From the NCBI GenBank assembly GCA_021295655.1, contig JAGWBX010000016.1, positions 10,576-48,462 on the forward strand: a stretch of 37,887 bases of DNA, in the 5' to 3' direction. Of this stretch, positions 30,462 to 37,887 are shown piece by piece; position 1 is the first letter of the stretch, and the number at the start of each line of letters is the position of its first letter. This DNA is from Candidatus Latescibacterota bacterium (GTDB taxonomy: Bacteria > Latescibacterota > UBA2968 > GCA-2709665). The translations under genes were made by a program, and so were the position numbers. The notes beneath the pieces are model-generated. The model was not told where the DNA came from, made no database searches, and was given only the letters and a program-made list of their open reading frames with translations.

Positions 30462-32405
30462 ATGAGTTTTCGTGACCGCGTCGTTTCGGGGGCTGCCAAC
30501 GTCGCCTGGAATGTTTTCCAGAGCGTGAATGCCAGGCTCCCCGAGGGTCAGCCATTTCAGCCCGCATGGGCGTCGGCGCCGCTGTTGAAGAGTTATCAGC
30601 GTTCCATGCCGACACTTGGTTTTCCACGCGAGACCGATTCGCTCTGTCCGGATTGCGTTAAGGACGTCCGGACCGCCATCATCGAAGGCACGCGGGACAT
30701 TGCAGAACTGGTACACGGCAATCCCGGAGAGATCAGAGCGCAGATCCTGGAGGAAAACGGGTGTGTTCTCATGCGGAAGACGTGCTCGATCCACGGCCCC
30801 TTTGAAGACGTGCTCTCAATCGATCCGGAATTCTCGCGCATCATTGAAGGCCGGTTTCCCGGGCGGGATTACAACACCTGGGGAGACGAGCACGTGCACC
30901 GCCACGGTACGTCCAGCATCAAATACGGGCGGGGGGCCGTTCTGACGATCGACCTGACCAACCGCTGCAATATGATGTGCAATCCCTGTTTCATGGACGC
31001 GAACCAGGTGGGTTACGTCCATGAACTGACGATGGACGACGTAAAACGGATCCTGGACGCATCGATTTCCTTTAAACCGCGCCGGCAGATGTCGGTACAG
31101 TTTTCAGGCGGAGAACCTACGATTTCGCCACATTTTCTGGATGCGTGCCGGTATGCCAAAGAGGTCGGCTATTGGTGCGTTCAGGCCGCCACGAACGGGC
31201 TTCGCTTCGCCGAAGAACCGGATTTTGCGTTCGAGGCGAAGGCGGCCGGTTTCGACATGGCGTACCTGCAGTTCGACGGCGTAACCAATGCGGCAAACCA
31301 GCATCGGCACATTTCCAATCTGTTCGACGCCAAGCTGCTGGCCATGGAGAACCTCTCCCGCGCCGGTGTCGATATCACGCCCGTCACGACCGTTTTAAAC
31401 ACGATCAATAACGATCAGGTAGGGCCGATTCTCCAGTTCTGCATCGATAACAGCGACAAGGTCGGTTCGATTTCCTTCCAGCCCGTATCGTTTACCGGGC
31501 GCGACGAGGATATTTCCGACGAGATGCGGCATCGGCAGCGCTACACCATTTCACACCTCGCACACGATCTCCAGACGTGGTCCGAAGGGAAGATCGACGC
31601 CCACCGGGATTGGTACCCGCTGGGAGCCGGGACGTTGTTTACCACGCTGGCCGACCATCTGCGCGGGCAGGACGTTGAGTTCGGAGGTCAGACCTGCTCC
31701 TGCCATCCCAATTGCGGATCCGCCGTCCATATTGTCGTGAACGAGAAGACAGGGCGATGGGCGCCCATCACCGAGTTCTTCAACCAGGAACAGTTTATGA
31801 AGGACATCGAAGTGATGACGGACACTGCGCGGGATCCGGGATTGATCAAACTGCAGGTCGGCATGTCGCTGCTCCGGAATTTCAACCCGAAGACTGCGCC
31901 GGCCGGATTCGGTATTCAGGATCTCGCGCGGATTCTGGACCGCAGGGTGGGGGGTTCCATCAGCGGTGGCCCGAGGCCGGACGACAGGCAGTGGCGCATT
32001 ATGTGGGTGGGCGGTATGTGGTTCCAGGATCTTTGGACCTATGATTTCCGTCGAACTGAAATGTGCGTGATCCCGTACGGTACCCAGGAAGGCGAAATCT
32101 CCTTCTGTGCGTACAACACGGGGGTCGGTTGGCGCCAGATTATAGAGAATATGCATATGACCGCCACAACGGCCGACTGGTTCAAGACCAGGGGCCGGCA
32201 CCCCATTTATGCGGGCAACCGCGACATGCCGCTGCCCGGAGCGGAACACTCACTTCGGGTCCGGGAAACGGAAAACGGCGAACTCGAGCTTCCCCTCATA
32301 GACGACAACGGGAACGGGAACGGTAACGGGTGCTGCAGCTCCGAGAAGGACACCATTCGAAAGATCATTGCCGCGCCGGACGTAAAGGAGCCGGTGGCTT
32401 CCTGA
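30462..32405 (+). CDS. Radical SAM protein resembling tetraether lipid synthase (Tes/MJ0619 type)
   Basis: A 647-residue radical SAM enzyme. C169-x3-C173-x2-C176 (NRCNMMCNPC) binds the SAM cluster and GGEP lies at 216-219. The N-terminal domain has C62-x2-C65 and C101-x6-C108-x2-His111 (RKTCSIHG). The C-terminal part has C412, C414 and C418 (CSCHPNC), C535 (MCVIPYG) and C549 (FCAYN). The same layout of N-terminal rubredoxin-like Cys pairs, radical SAM core and terminal CVxxY...FCAYN occurs in MJ0619-type enzymes that join lipid alkyl chains in archaea; bacterial relatives exist. A role in membrane lipid coupling is inferred. The C-terminus has a GNGNGNGNGCC linker. AAGGG lies eight bases before the ATG. 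A terminator follows at 32432. Confidence 0.8.
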   Translation: MSFRDRVVSGAANVAWNVFQSVNARLPEGQPFQPAWASAPLLKSYQRSMPTLGFPRETDSLCPDCVKDVRTAIIEGTRDIAELVHGNPGEIRAQILEENGCVLMRKTCSIHGPFEDVLSIDPEFSRIIEGRFPGRDYNTWGDEHVHRHGTSSIKYGRGAVLTIDLTNRCNMMCNPCFMDANQVGYVHELTMDDVKRILDASISFKPRRQMSVQFSGGEPTISPHFLDACRYAKEVGYWCVQAATNGLRFAEEPDFAFEAKAAGFDMAYLQFDGVTNAANQHRHISNLFDAKLLAMENLSRAGVDITPVTTVLNTINNDQVGPILQFCIDNSDKVGSISFQPVSFTGRDEDISDEMRHRQRYTISHLAHDLQTWSEGKIDAHRDWYPLGAGTLFTTLADHLRGQDVEFGGQTCSCHPNCGSAVHIVVNEKTGRWAPITEFFNQEQFMKDIEVMTDTARDPGLIKLQVGMSLLRNFNPKTAPAGFGIQDLARILDRRVGGSISGGPRPDDRQWRIMWVGGMWFQDLWTYDFRRTEMCVIPYGTQEGEISFCAYNTGVGWRQIIENMHMTATTADWFKTRGRHPIYAGNRDMPLPGAEHSLRVRETENGELELPLIDDNGNGNGNGCCSSEKDTIRKIIAAPDVKEPVAS

Positions 32406-32431
32406 GCGCACCGCCCACAGACGTCGAACCG

Positions 32432-32463
32432 ATCCGGGCAGAAGTTGTGTCCGGATTTTTTTT
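32432..32463 (+). terminator. Intrinsic terminator after the radical SAM gene
   Basis: ATCCGG and CCGGAT form a perfect 6-bp stem around a 13-base loop, followed directly by a run of eight T. It ends the transcription unit 27 bp after the stop codon. Confidence 0.7.
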
Positions 32464-32515
32464 CGCCGTTTGTACGGCTTCTGCCCTGCACAGCGCCGTA
32501 GATGCGGCAAACGGA

Positions 32516-32544
32516 TTGACAATTCCGCTGCATTTGCTTATCAT
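32516..32544 (+). promoter_or_regulatory. Sigma70-like promoter for tig-clpP-clpX
   Basis: A perfect TTGACA at 32516-32521, a 17-bp spacer and TATCAT (5 of 6) at 32539-32544. The transcript should begin near 32551, about 60 bases before the tig start. This is the best promoter match in the window. Confidence 0.75.
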
Positions 32545-32609
32545 TTGCGCTTGGATTGCATTGAGAAATACAGCATGAACATCCACGCGCCGGAAGGATG
32601 CCTGACGAC

Positions 32610-33905
32610 ATGAGGGTGACCGTTTCAGAGTCGGATACGTGGCGCAGGACACTTGAGGTCGAGGTCCCGGACGAGGACGTGCGCCGGCGTTTCGAATCCG
32701 CGTACAAGAATTACAGTAAATCGTTGAATTTGCCGGGTTTTCGCAAGGGCAAGATCCCTGTGAACCTGGTAAAAAAGCGGTTCGGCAAGGCGATCCAGGG
32801 CGAGGTCCTGCAGGAAGTTATCCAGGAGTACTACCGCGAGGCCAGCAGATCGGAAGGATTGACTCCGATCTCGGAGGCCACAATCGAAGATGTGAACTAC
32901 GAAGAGGGACAGCCGCTGAAGTTTACGGCATCCGTCGATGTCAAGCCGGAAATTGTCGTACAGGATTACCGGGGTATGAAAACCACCCGCCCCGTATTCG
33001 AAGTCGCCGACGCCGATATCGAAGAGCAACTCCATCACGTCCGGGAACAGTACGCCACGGAACAGGAAGTAGACAGGCCTGCCGAGTTGGGCGACGTTAT
33101 CGTTGCGGACCTTCAGGAACTGGATGAGAACGGACTGCCGATTATCGGGCGCAAACAGGAAGAACGCACCTTTCATATCGGCGGGAGGAACGCCGACCAC
33201 GACCTCGACAACCAGTTGGTGGGCATTTCCACGGGCGAAACCCGGCAGATTCGGCTGACGCATACGGGGGAAAACGAACTCGAAACCCACGCCGGGGACG
33301 CACAACACCAGGAGGGACGCGAGATCCGCATGATGTTCTCCGCCAGGGAGGTCCGGGAACGCACGCTGCCGGAACCGGACGACGAGTTCGCCAGGGACCA
33401 GGGCCAGTTCGAGTCGCTGGACGAATTCAAGGCGCAGATCCGGACGGATCTCAGGGCGCAGGCCGATTTCGCCTCCAGGCGCTATCTCGAGGGCCACATC
33501 GTCGACGAACTGATACGAAAAAACGCCTTCGATCTTCCGGAGACCATGATTGAGCACGCGCTTGACACGTTGGTGGAAAATCACAAGAAGGAACACGAGG
33601 GGCACGACCACGACATCGATGAAGAGGCGATTCGCCGTGAAAGCAGGGAGGGCACCATTCGCGGGTTGAAGCGTCATCTATTATTGGAGGCGATTCAGAA
33701 GCAGGAAGATCTGGTGGTGGAAGCGGCGGACGTGGACCGCCAACTCGACGTCATGTCTCGTCGATACGACACGGAACGGGAGCAGCTCCGCCAGATACTC
33801 AAGCGTTCGGACCAGATCGAACGAATCGAGTCCAACCTGCTGACTGAGAAGACGTTCGATTTTCTGATCGAACATGCGGAAGTCGAAGACGTTGAAGCGA
33901 AATAG
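32610..33905 (+). CDS. tig: Trigger factor (ribosome-associated chaperone, peptidyl-prolyl isomerase)
   Basis: A protein of about 431 residues with the three trigger-factor parts. The N-terminal ribosome-binding domain contains the signature PGFRKGKIP (about residues 42-50). The FKBP-type domain spans about 150-245, and the C-terminal helical domain carries charged helices and LLxEAIQKQEDL. It binds nascent chains at the ribosome exit. Two ATGs are possible. The one at 32598 has GGAAGG right next to it (no spacing). The one at 32610 gives the family start MRVTVSES and fits better, so it is chosen; the difference is four residues. The gene is promoted from 32516 and followed by clpP (52-bp gap) and clpX. 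This tig-clpP-clpX order is widely conserved. Confidence 0.95.
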   Translation: MRVTVSESDTWRRTLEVEVPDEDVRRRFESAYKNYSKSLNLPGFRKGKIPVNLVKKRFGKAIQGEVLQEVIQEYYREASRSEGLTPISEATIEDVNYEEGQPLKFTASVDVKPEIVVQDYRGMKTTRPVFEVADADIEEQLHHVREQYATEQEVDRPAELGDVIVADLQELDENGLPIIGRKQEERTFHIGGRNADHDLDNQLVGISTGETRQIRLTHTGENELETHAGDAQHQEGREIRMMFSAREVRERTLPEPDDEFARDQGQFESLDEFKAQIRTDLRAQADFASRRYLEGHIVDELIRKNAFDLPETMIEHALDTLVENHKKEHEGHDHDIDEEAIRRESREGTIRGLKRHLLLEAIQKQEDLVVEAADVDRQLDVMSRRYDTEREQLRQILKRSDQIERIESNLLTEKTFDFLIEHAEVEDVEAK

Positions 33906-33957
33906 GACGGCCCGCGATTTGGGTTCAGGTTCGGAGAGGGAGGGAGAATAGACGCTT

Positions 33958-34572
33958 ATGGCACTTGTACCCATGGTATTGGAGAAGACGGGGCTCGGCG
34001 AACGGTCCTACGACATCTTCTCCCGTCTCTTGAGGGACAATATTATTTTCATCGGGTTTCCAATTAACGATACCATCGCAAACCTGGTGATTGCGCAAAT
34101 GCTGTTCTGTAGTTCGGAATCGCCGGAAAAGACCATTCGGCTGTACATCAATTCGCCGGGGGGCAGCATTACGGCCGGGCTGGCCATTTTCGATACGATG
34201 CAGTACGTGCCCAACGAAGTCGAAACCGTGTGCGTTGGACAGGCATTCAGCATCGCCGCCGTGCTCTTGGCAGGAGGCACCAGGGGGCAGCGGCGCGCCC
34301 TCCCGAATTCACGGATCCTCGTCCATCAGCCCATGGGCGGCGCGGGCGGACAGGCTTCCGACGTGGAACGCCACGCCAAGGAAATTCTACAGTGGCGGGA
34401 CAAGCTCAACGAGATTCTGGCTCAGCAGACCGGGCAGCCTATCGATCGGGTTGCCAAGGATGCCGACCGGGATTTCTTCATGTCCGCCAACGAGGCCCTT
34501 GAGTACGGTGTGATCGATGAGGTGCTGGCGCCAAGCAAGGACGACAGTCTCGTGATCGAGGACGATGAGTAA
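33958..34572 (+). CDS. clpP: ATP-dependent Clp protease, proteolytic subunit
   Basis: A 204-residue serine peptidase of the ClpP family that forms the barrel of the ClpXP protease. The catalytic triad is visible: Ser98 in GQAFSIA, His123 in LVHQPMGG and Asp172 in DRDFFMSA. The nucleophile region usually reads GQAxSMxA; here a Phe stands before the Ser and an Ile after it. LYINSPGGS (62-70) is the oxyanion and substrate-binding strand. The N-terminus starts with [10 protein letters not shown], with the hydrophobic pore residues typical of the processed form. AGGGAG is somewhat far (about 12 bases) from the ATG. It follows tig and precedes clpX by 61 bp. Confidence 0.96.
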   Translation: MALVPMVLEKTGLGERSYDIFSRLLRDNIIFIGFPINDTIANLVIAQMLFCSSESPEKTIRLYINSPGGSITAGLAIFDTMQYVPNEVETVCVGQAFSIAAVLLAGGTRGQRRALPNSRILVHQPMGGAGGQASDVERHAKEILQWRDKLNEILAQQTGQPIDRVAKDADRDFFMSANEALEYGVIDEVLAPSKDDSLVIEDDE

Positions 34573-34633
34573 CCCCCATCCGGGCGGTGGCGACTCTGTC
34601 AAACCGCCTTGGTCCAGGAATGACGGGTGACTT

Positions 34634-35875
34634 ATGAAACGGCGAACTTCAAGGACTGAGGTCCGGTGCTCTTTCTGCGACAAGGGCAACGACCAGGTCG
34701 AAAAGATCATTACAGGCACTTCGGTGCACATTTGCAGCGACTGCGTCAAGCTGTGCAACGAAGTGCTGCAGGAGGACGCCAGGCAGAAGCCGGTTTCGTC
34801 GCGGCAGAAACTGCCCAAACCGGCGACGATCAAGACCCGGCTCGACGACTACGTGATCGGGCAGGAGGCGGCAAAGCGCACGCTTTCAGTCGCGGTTTAC
34901 AATCACTACAAGCGGATCCGCTCCCGCGTCGTTACGGACGACGTTGAGCTCGAAAAAAGCAACATCCTGCTGGTGGGGCCCACCGGAACCGGGAAGACCC
35001 TGCTCGCCCAGACGCTCGCGCGCATCCTGGATGTTCCGTTCTCCATCGCGGACGCGACAATTCTCACCGAAGCCGGATATGTTGGCGAAGACGTTGAGAA
35101 TATCCTGGTCCGCCTTTTGCAGGCTGCCGACTACGACGTGGCGCAGGCGGAAATGGGTATACTCTACCTGGACGAAGTCGACAAGATTTCAAGGAAGGCC
35201 GCCAATCCGTCGATTACCCGCGACGTATCCGGGGAAGGCGTGCAGCAGGCCCTGTTGAAGATCCTCGAGGGCACCGTTGCCAGCATACCGCCGAAGGGAG
35301 GACGGAAACATCCCGAGCAGCCCCTGATCCAGGTGAATACGCGGAATATTCTGTTTATATGCGGCGGCGCGTTCGACGGCCTGGAAGAGATCATCAGCAA
35401 CCGGATCGGCGAAAAAACCATCGGTTTCGGCGCGAAGGACGATACCGGGGAAAATCGGAACACGGGCGCGCTCTTTGCCGAAGTGGAGCCGGAGGACCTC
35501 ATCAGGTACGGCCTGATTCCCGAACTGGTCGGCAGGCTGCCCATAACGTGTTCCCTCAGCAATCTCGATGAGGGTGCATTGTACAAGATTCTGACCGAGC
35601 CGAAGAATGCGATCACCAAGCAGTATAAGAAACTGTTCGAAATGGATGGCGCCGATCTCGAATTCGAAGACGCGGCCCTGAGCGAGGTGGTGCGGCGAAC
35701 CGTCCAGAAGGGTACGGGCGCCAGGGGGTTGCGATCCGTTCTGGAGGACATCATGATCGATCTGATGTACGACCTCCCCTCCACTCCGGATCGCAAGCGG
35801 ATTGTAGTCACGAAAGAGATGGTGGCCGGCAAATCGAAACCCCGCCTTCACATCGAAGAAAAAAAGAGCGCATAG
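34634..35875 (+). CDS. clpX: ATP-dependent Clp protease, ATP-binding subunit ClpX
   Basis: A 413-residue AAA+ unfoldase that feeds ClpP. The N-terminal zinc-binding domain has C12-x2-C15 and C34-x2-C37. Walker A GPTGTGKT lies at 116-123 and Walker [10 protein letters not shown] about 60 residues later. The IGF loop that docks on ClpP is visible in [10 protein letters not shown]. The arginine finger and sensor 2 (GTGARGLRS) are present. Length is normal. Last gene of the tig-clpP-clpX unit, with a terminator at 35906. Confidence 0.97.
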   Translation: MKRRTSRTEVRCSFCDKGNDQVEKIITGTSVHICSDCVKLCNEVLQEDARQKPVSSRQKLPKPATIKTRLDDYVIGQEAAKRTLSVAVYNHYKRIRSRVVTDDVELEKSNILLVGPTGTGKTLLAQTLARILDVPFSIADATILTEAGYVGEDVENILVRLLQAADYDVAQAEMGILYLDEVDKISRKAANPSITRDVSGEGVQQALLKILEGTVASIPPKGGRKHPEQPLIQVNTRNILFICGGAFDGLEEIISNRIGEKTIGFGAKDDTGENRNTGALFAEVEPEDLIRYGLIPELVGRLPITCSLSNLDEGALYKILTEPKNAITKQYKKLFEMDGADLEFEDAALSEVVRRTVQKGTGARGLRSVLEDIMIDLMYDLPSTPDRKRIVVTKEMVAGKSKPRLHIEEKKSA

Positions 35876-35905
35876 GTTCGGCTCCATCGTTTCCTGCGCC
35901 TTCGG

Positions 35906-35932
35906 AACCGGGGTTTATCGCCCCGGTTTTCT
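35906..35932 (+). terminator. Intrinsic terminator after clpX
   Basis: AACCGGGG and CCCCGGTT form a perfect 8-bp stem around TTTATCG, followed by TTCT. It ends the tig-clpP-clpX unit 31 bases after the clpX stop. Confidence 0.75.
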
Positions 35933-35969
35933 ATGTGTCTGCTGATGAAAACGACTCCTGTTGCCCGTT

Positions 35970-36557
35970 ATGCAGATCCGTTCCGCCGAATTCGTTACCA
36001 GTGTCGCCCATCCAGACCGTCTTCCGGTGGAAGGACTGCCGGAATTCGCGTTTGCCGGCCGTTCGAACGTGGGAAAATCCTCCCTGCTGAACCGGTTGTT
36101 GAACCGCAGACATCTGGCCGCCACCAGCAAGACGCCGGGCAAGACGCGTACGCTCAACTACTACCTCGTTAACGGGGCGCTGCATTTCGTGGATCTGCCC
36201 GGCTACGGTTACGCAAAGCGAGGGCAGCAGGAACGCAGGCAGTGGGCCGATCTGATCAACGGTTATCTGGATTCACGGACGTCATTGCGCGGCATACTGC
36301 ATCTCGTGGATGCCCGCCACGATCCCACGGCCCGCGACGTGGAGATGGCCGTCTGGCTCACGCAGTTCGACCGGCCGTTTCTGGTGGTTGCCACCAAGGC
36401 TGACAAGATTCCGGGAAGCCGGCAGAAGTCCCGGCTGGACCGGACGCGGAACCTGCTTTCCGGGGTGGGCGAATTCGATCTCGTGCCGTTTTCGGCGGTA
36501 TCGGGCCAGGGCAGGCAGGCTGTGTGGAGATGGATCCGGGATGTTATTGAAGAATAG
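35970..36557 (+). CDS. engB: GTPase EngB (YsxC/YihA) for ribosome assembly
   Basis: A 195-residue TRAFAC-class GTPase, involved in large-subunit assembly. G1 GRSNVGKSS lies at 30-38, the G2 region KTPGKTRTL follows, G3 is DLPGYGYAK and G4 is TKADKI. The ATG at 35970 (MQIRSAEF) is preferred over a TTG three codons earlier; no strong ribosome-binding site is seen. It follows the clpX terminator by about 40 bp, so it may have its own promoter, which was not found. Its end overlaps the next gene by 17 bp. Confidence 0.95.
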   Translation: MQIRSAEFVTSVAHPDRLPVEGLPEFAFAGRSNVGKSSLLNRLLNRRHLAATSKTPGKTRTLNYYLVNGALHFVDLPGYGYAKRGQQERRQWADLINGYLDSRTSLRGILHLVDARHDPTARDVEMAVWLTQFDRPFLVVATKADKIPGSRQKSRLDRTRNLLSGVGEFDLVPFSAVSGQGRQAVWRWIRDVIEE

Positions 36558-37734
36558 CCCCGCGGGTATCGAAAACCGCGGCTCGCCGGACGAGCCGCTG
36601 CGGCAACGGCTCTTTACGCCCGGCCCGACACCCATTCCTGAAAGAGTCCAGGCCGCGATGGCCGGAACTCCGGTCTATCACCGCGGGCCGGAATTTCCCG
36701 CGCTGCTTCGAAATGCGGTCCAGGGGCTTCAGGAGGTTTTTCCCACGTCTTATGACGTATTCCTGTTGTCCTGCTCGGGTACGGGCGTAATGGAGGCCGC
36801 GGTCGCCAATACCCTCTGCGCGGGGGACCGGGCCCTGGTGGTGCAGGCGGGACAGTTCGGCGCGCGCTGGACGGACCTCTGCAGGGCTTACGGGGTTGAG
36901 GTGGTTGAACGTGAATTTCCCTGGGGCGAGGCGGTGGACCCGCAGGTCGTGGCCGAAGCGCTTCGGGACGATCCAGGTTTGCGGGTCGTGTTTGCCACAC
37001 AAAGCGAGACGTCCACCGGCGTCTTGCACGACGTCGCCTCGATTGGCGAGATCGTGAGCGAAACAGGCACGCTGCTCGTCGTGGACGGCGTCTCCAGCGT
37101 GGCGGCTCACCCGCTGCCGCTCGAGGCGTGGAACGTGGACCTGGCGGTGACGGCGTCCCAGAAGGGGCTGATGCTGCCTCCGGGTATGGGAATGGCGGCG
37201 GTGGGGCCGCGGGTCTGGAAGGCACACGGGCGGTCCCGGCTTCCAAAGTTCTATTGGGATCTGGAGGGTTACAGGAGGTCACTGGCAGAGGGAAGGGCGC
37301 CGGCCACACTGCCGGTCACGCTCATGGCGGGGCTTCGGGCGGCGCTGCAGATGCTCCGGGAGGAGGGTATTCCGCAGGTCTGGGAGCGGCATGCCCGGCA
37401 TGCGCGGGCGGTGCGTCGGTCCGCGGCTGCGCTGGGACTGACCAGCTTTGCACGGCAGCCTTCAAACGCGCTGACCGCGATTTTACTGCCCGGGGGTGTG
37501 GATGGTCTCGCGTTAATGGAATATATGCGGCGCGAACGCGGCGTGGTGGTCGGCGGCGGGCTGGGGGATTACCGGGGCCGTATGGTGCGGGTGTCCAACC
37601 TGGGGCACGTGGACGATGCCGGGATTCTGGAGGCGGTTTCGGCGCTCGAAATCGGCCTGCGGGAGACCGGATGGAAATTTGAAGCCGGCGCGGGCGTGAA
37701 GGCCGCGCAGTGCGTACTGAAGGTGAGCGGGTAG
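36541..37734 (+). CDS. Class V aminotransferase (serine/alanine-glyoxylate aminotransferase type)
   Basis: A 397-residue PLP enzyme of the fold-type I class V group, close to serine-glyoxylate and alanine-glyoxylate aminotransferases. TPGPTPIPERV (26-36) is the family start, SGTGVMEA (79-86) the phosphate site, and VDGVSSV (181-187) the Asp for the pyridine N. Lys208 in TASQKGLMLPPG is the Schiff-base lysine. The start at 36541 lies inside the last codons of engB (17-bp overlap in a different frame), with GGAG some 14 bases before it; the frame is open farther upstream only inside engB. It moves amino groups between serine/alanine and glyoxylate or pyruvate; phosphoserine-type members are an alternative. 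Confidence 0.88.
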   Translation: MLLKNSPAGIENRGSPDEPLRQRLFTPGPTPIPERVQAAMAGTPVYHRGPEFPALLRNAVQGLQEVFPTSYDVFLLSCSGTGVMEAAVANTLCAGDRALVVQAGQFGARWTDLCRAYGVEVVEREFPWGEAVDPQVVAEALRDDPGLRVVFATQSETSTGVLHDVASIGEIVSETGTLLVVDGVSSVAAHPLPLEAWNVDLAVTASQKGLMLPPGMGMAAVGPRVWKAHGRSRLPKFYWDLEGYRRSLAEGRAPATLPVTLMAGLRAALQMLREEGIPQVWERHARHARAVRRSAAALGLTSFARQPSNALTAILLPGGVDGLALMEYMRRERGVVVGGGLGDYRGRMVRVSNLGHVDDAGILEAVSALEIGLRETGWKFEAGAGVKAAQCVLKVSG

Positions 37735-37810
37735 ACGAAAGACGCAAGGGGTCCGCCGCGCCCGGTTCCGGTATAGCTTTCTCTCACGTCCCGGGTTTTA
37801 GCGTTTGGTT

Positions 37811-37853
37811 TTTGCTTCAAGCTGACGGCTGATCGCTGAAAGCTGACAGCTTG
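37811..37853. repeat. Heptad repeat (GCTGANN), copy 2
   Basis: From 37821 the units GCTGACG, GCTGATC, GCTGAAA, GCTGACA and GCT follow each other with exact 7-base spacing. The first 22 bases of the feature equal those at 11093-11114. It lies in the non-coding tail of the window after the aminotransferase. No gene is seen from 37735 to the end. Confidence 0.75.
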
Positions 37854-37887
37854 TTTCTTCCCACGTCTTTCGTCTGCTTTATCTGCT

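Noticed and set aside
37821-37853. CRISPR or telomere-like array
   Set aside because: Only about four to five 7-base units with no spacers; too short for either.
1-37887. tRNA or rRNA genes
   Set aside because: No cloverleaf with GTTCRA-type T-arm or conserved rRNA segment was noticed in the gaps between genes.

Overview
The window is GC-rich, densely coded bacterial chromosome. It looks like an uncultured, polysaccharide-degrading marine-type bacterium of the Latescibacterota/Poribacteria kind. That placement is an inference from gene content (several heparinase-fold proteins, many Gfo/Idh/MocA oxidoreductases, a ceramidase-like protein, GHL10-like barrels) and not from a marker gene, because there is no rRNA or tRNA here. 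Housekeeping genes (tig-clpP-clpX, engB) at the right end show this is chromosome and not plasmid or phage.

Layout. (1) 1-5239, minus strand: the start of a ceramidase-like protein, then a Gfo/Idh/MocA protein, an AcuI/YhdH-type quinone or acryloyl-CoA reductase, a DadA/ThiO-type FAD amine oxidase, an aldo/keto reductase and an NAD-dependent epimerase, probably one or two operons. (2) 5240-5763: a non-coding junction with a 33-bp imperfect palindrome, a perfect 14-bp palindrome and a decayed cysteine synthase start with its own promoter. (3) 5764-26039: an island built around four mutually divergent heparinase II/III-fold proteins (called Hep1-Hep4 here). Each sits with different partners: Hep1 with two Gfo/Idh/MocA proteins, Hep2 with an enolase-superfamily dehydratase/racemase, Hep3 (fused to an FG-GAP/VCBS-type propeller) with a sugar isomerase-like TIM barrel, and Hep4 with a GHL10-like barrel. 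A second GHL10-like gene and a peroxiredoxin lie between them. None of the four has a visible signal peptide, and there is no transporter, SusC/D pair or regulator in the window. (4) 26040-28296: an IS1182-type insertion with lower GC and poorly coding flanks. (5) 28297-30305: divergent acetamidase/formamidase and amidohydrolase genes. (6) 30462-32405: a radical SAM protein that resembles the archaeal tetraether lipid synthase family (MJ0619/Tes type). (7) 32598-37734: tig-clpP-clpX with a clear promoter and terminator, then engB overlapping a class V aminotransferase gene.

How the genes may work together. The island reads as a catabolic locus for acidic or modified saccharides. Toroid/sandwich proteins (lyase-like) would cleave uronate-containing glycans. 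The enolase-superfamily protein, the isomerase and the oxidoreductases would process the resulting sugar acids. This is inference from fold and neighbourhood; no substrate can be read from the sequence.

Small dispersed repeats are also present: a 106-bp MITE-like inverted repeat, two copies of a heptad GCTGANN repeat about 26 kb apart (one of which supplies the C-terminus of Hep2), and a 9-bp tandem repeat that lies at a ribosome-binding site.
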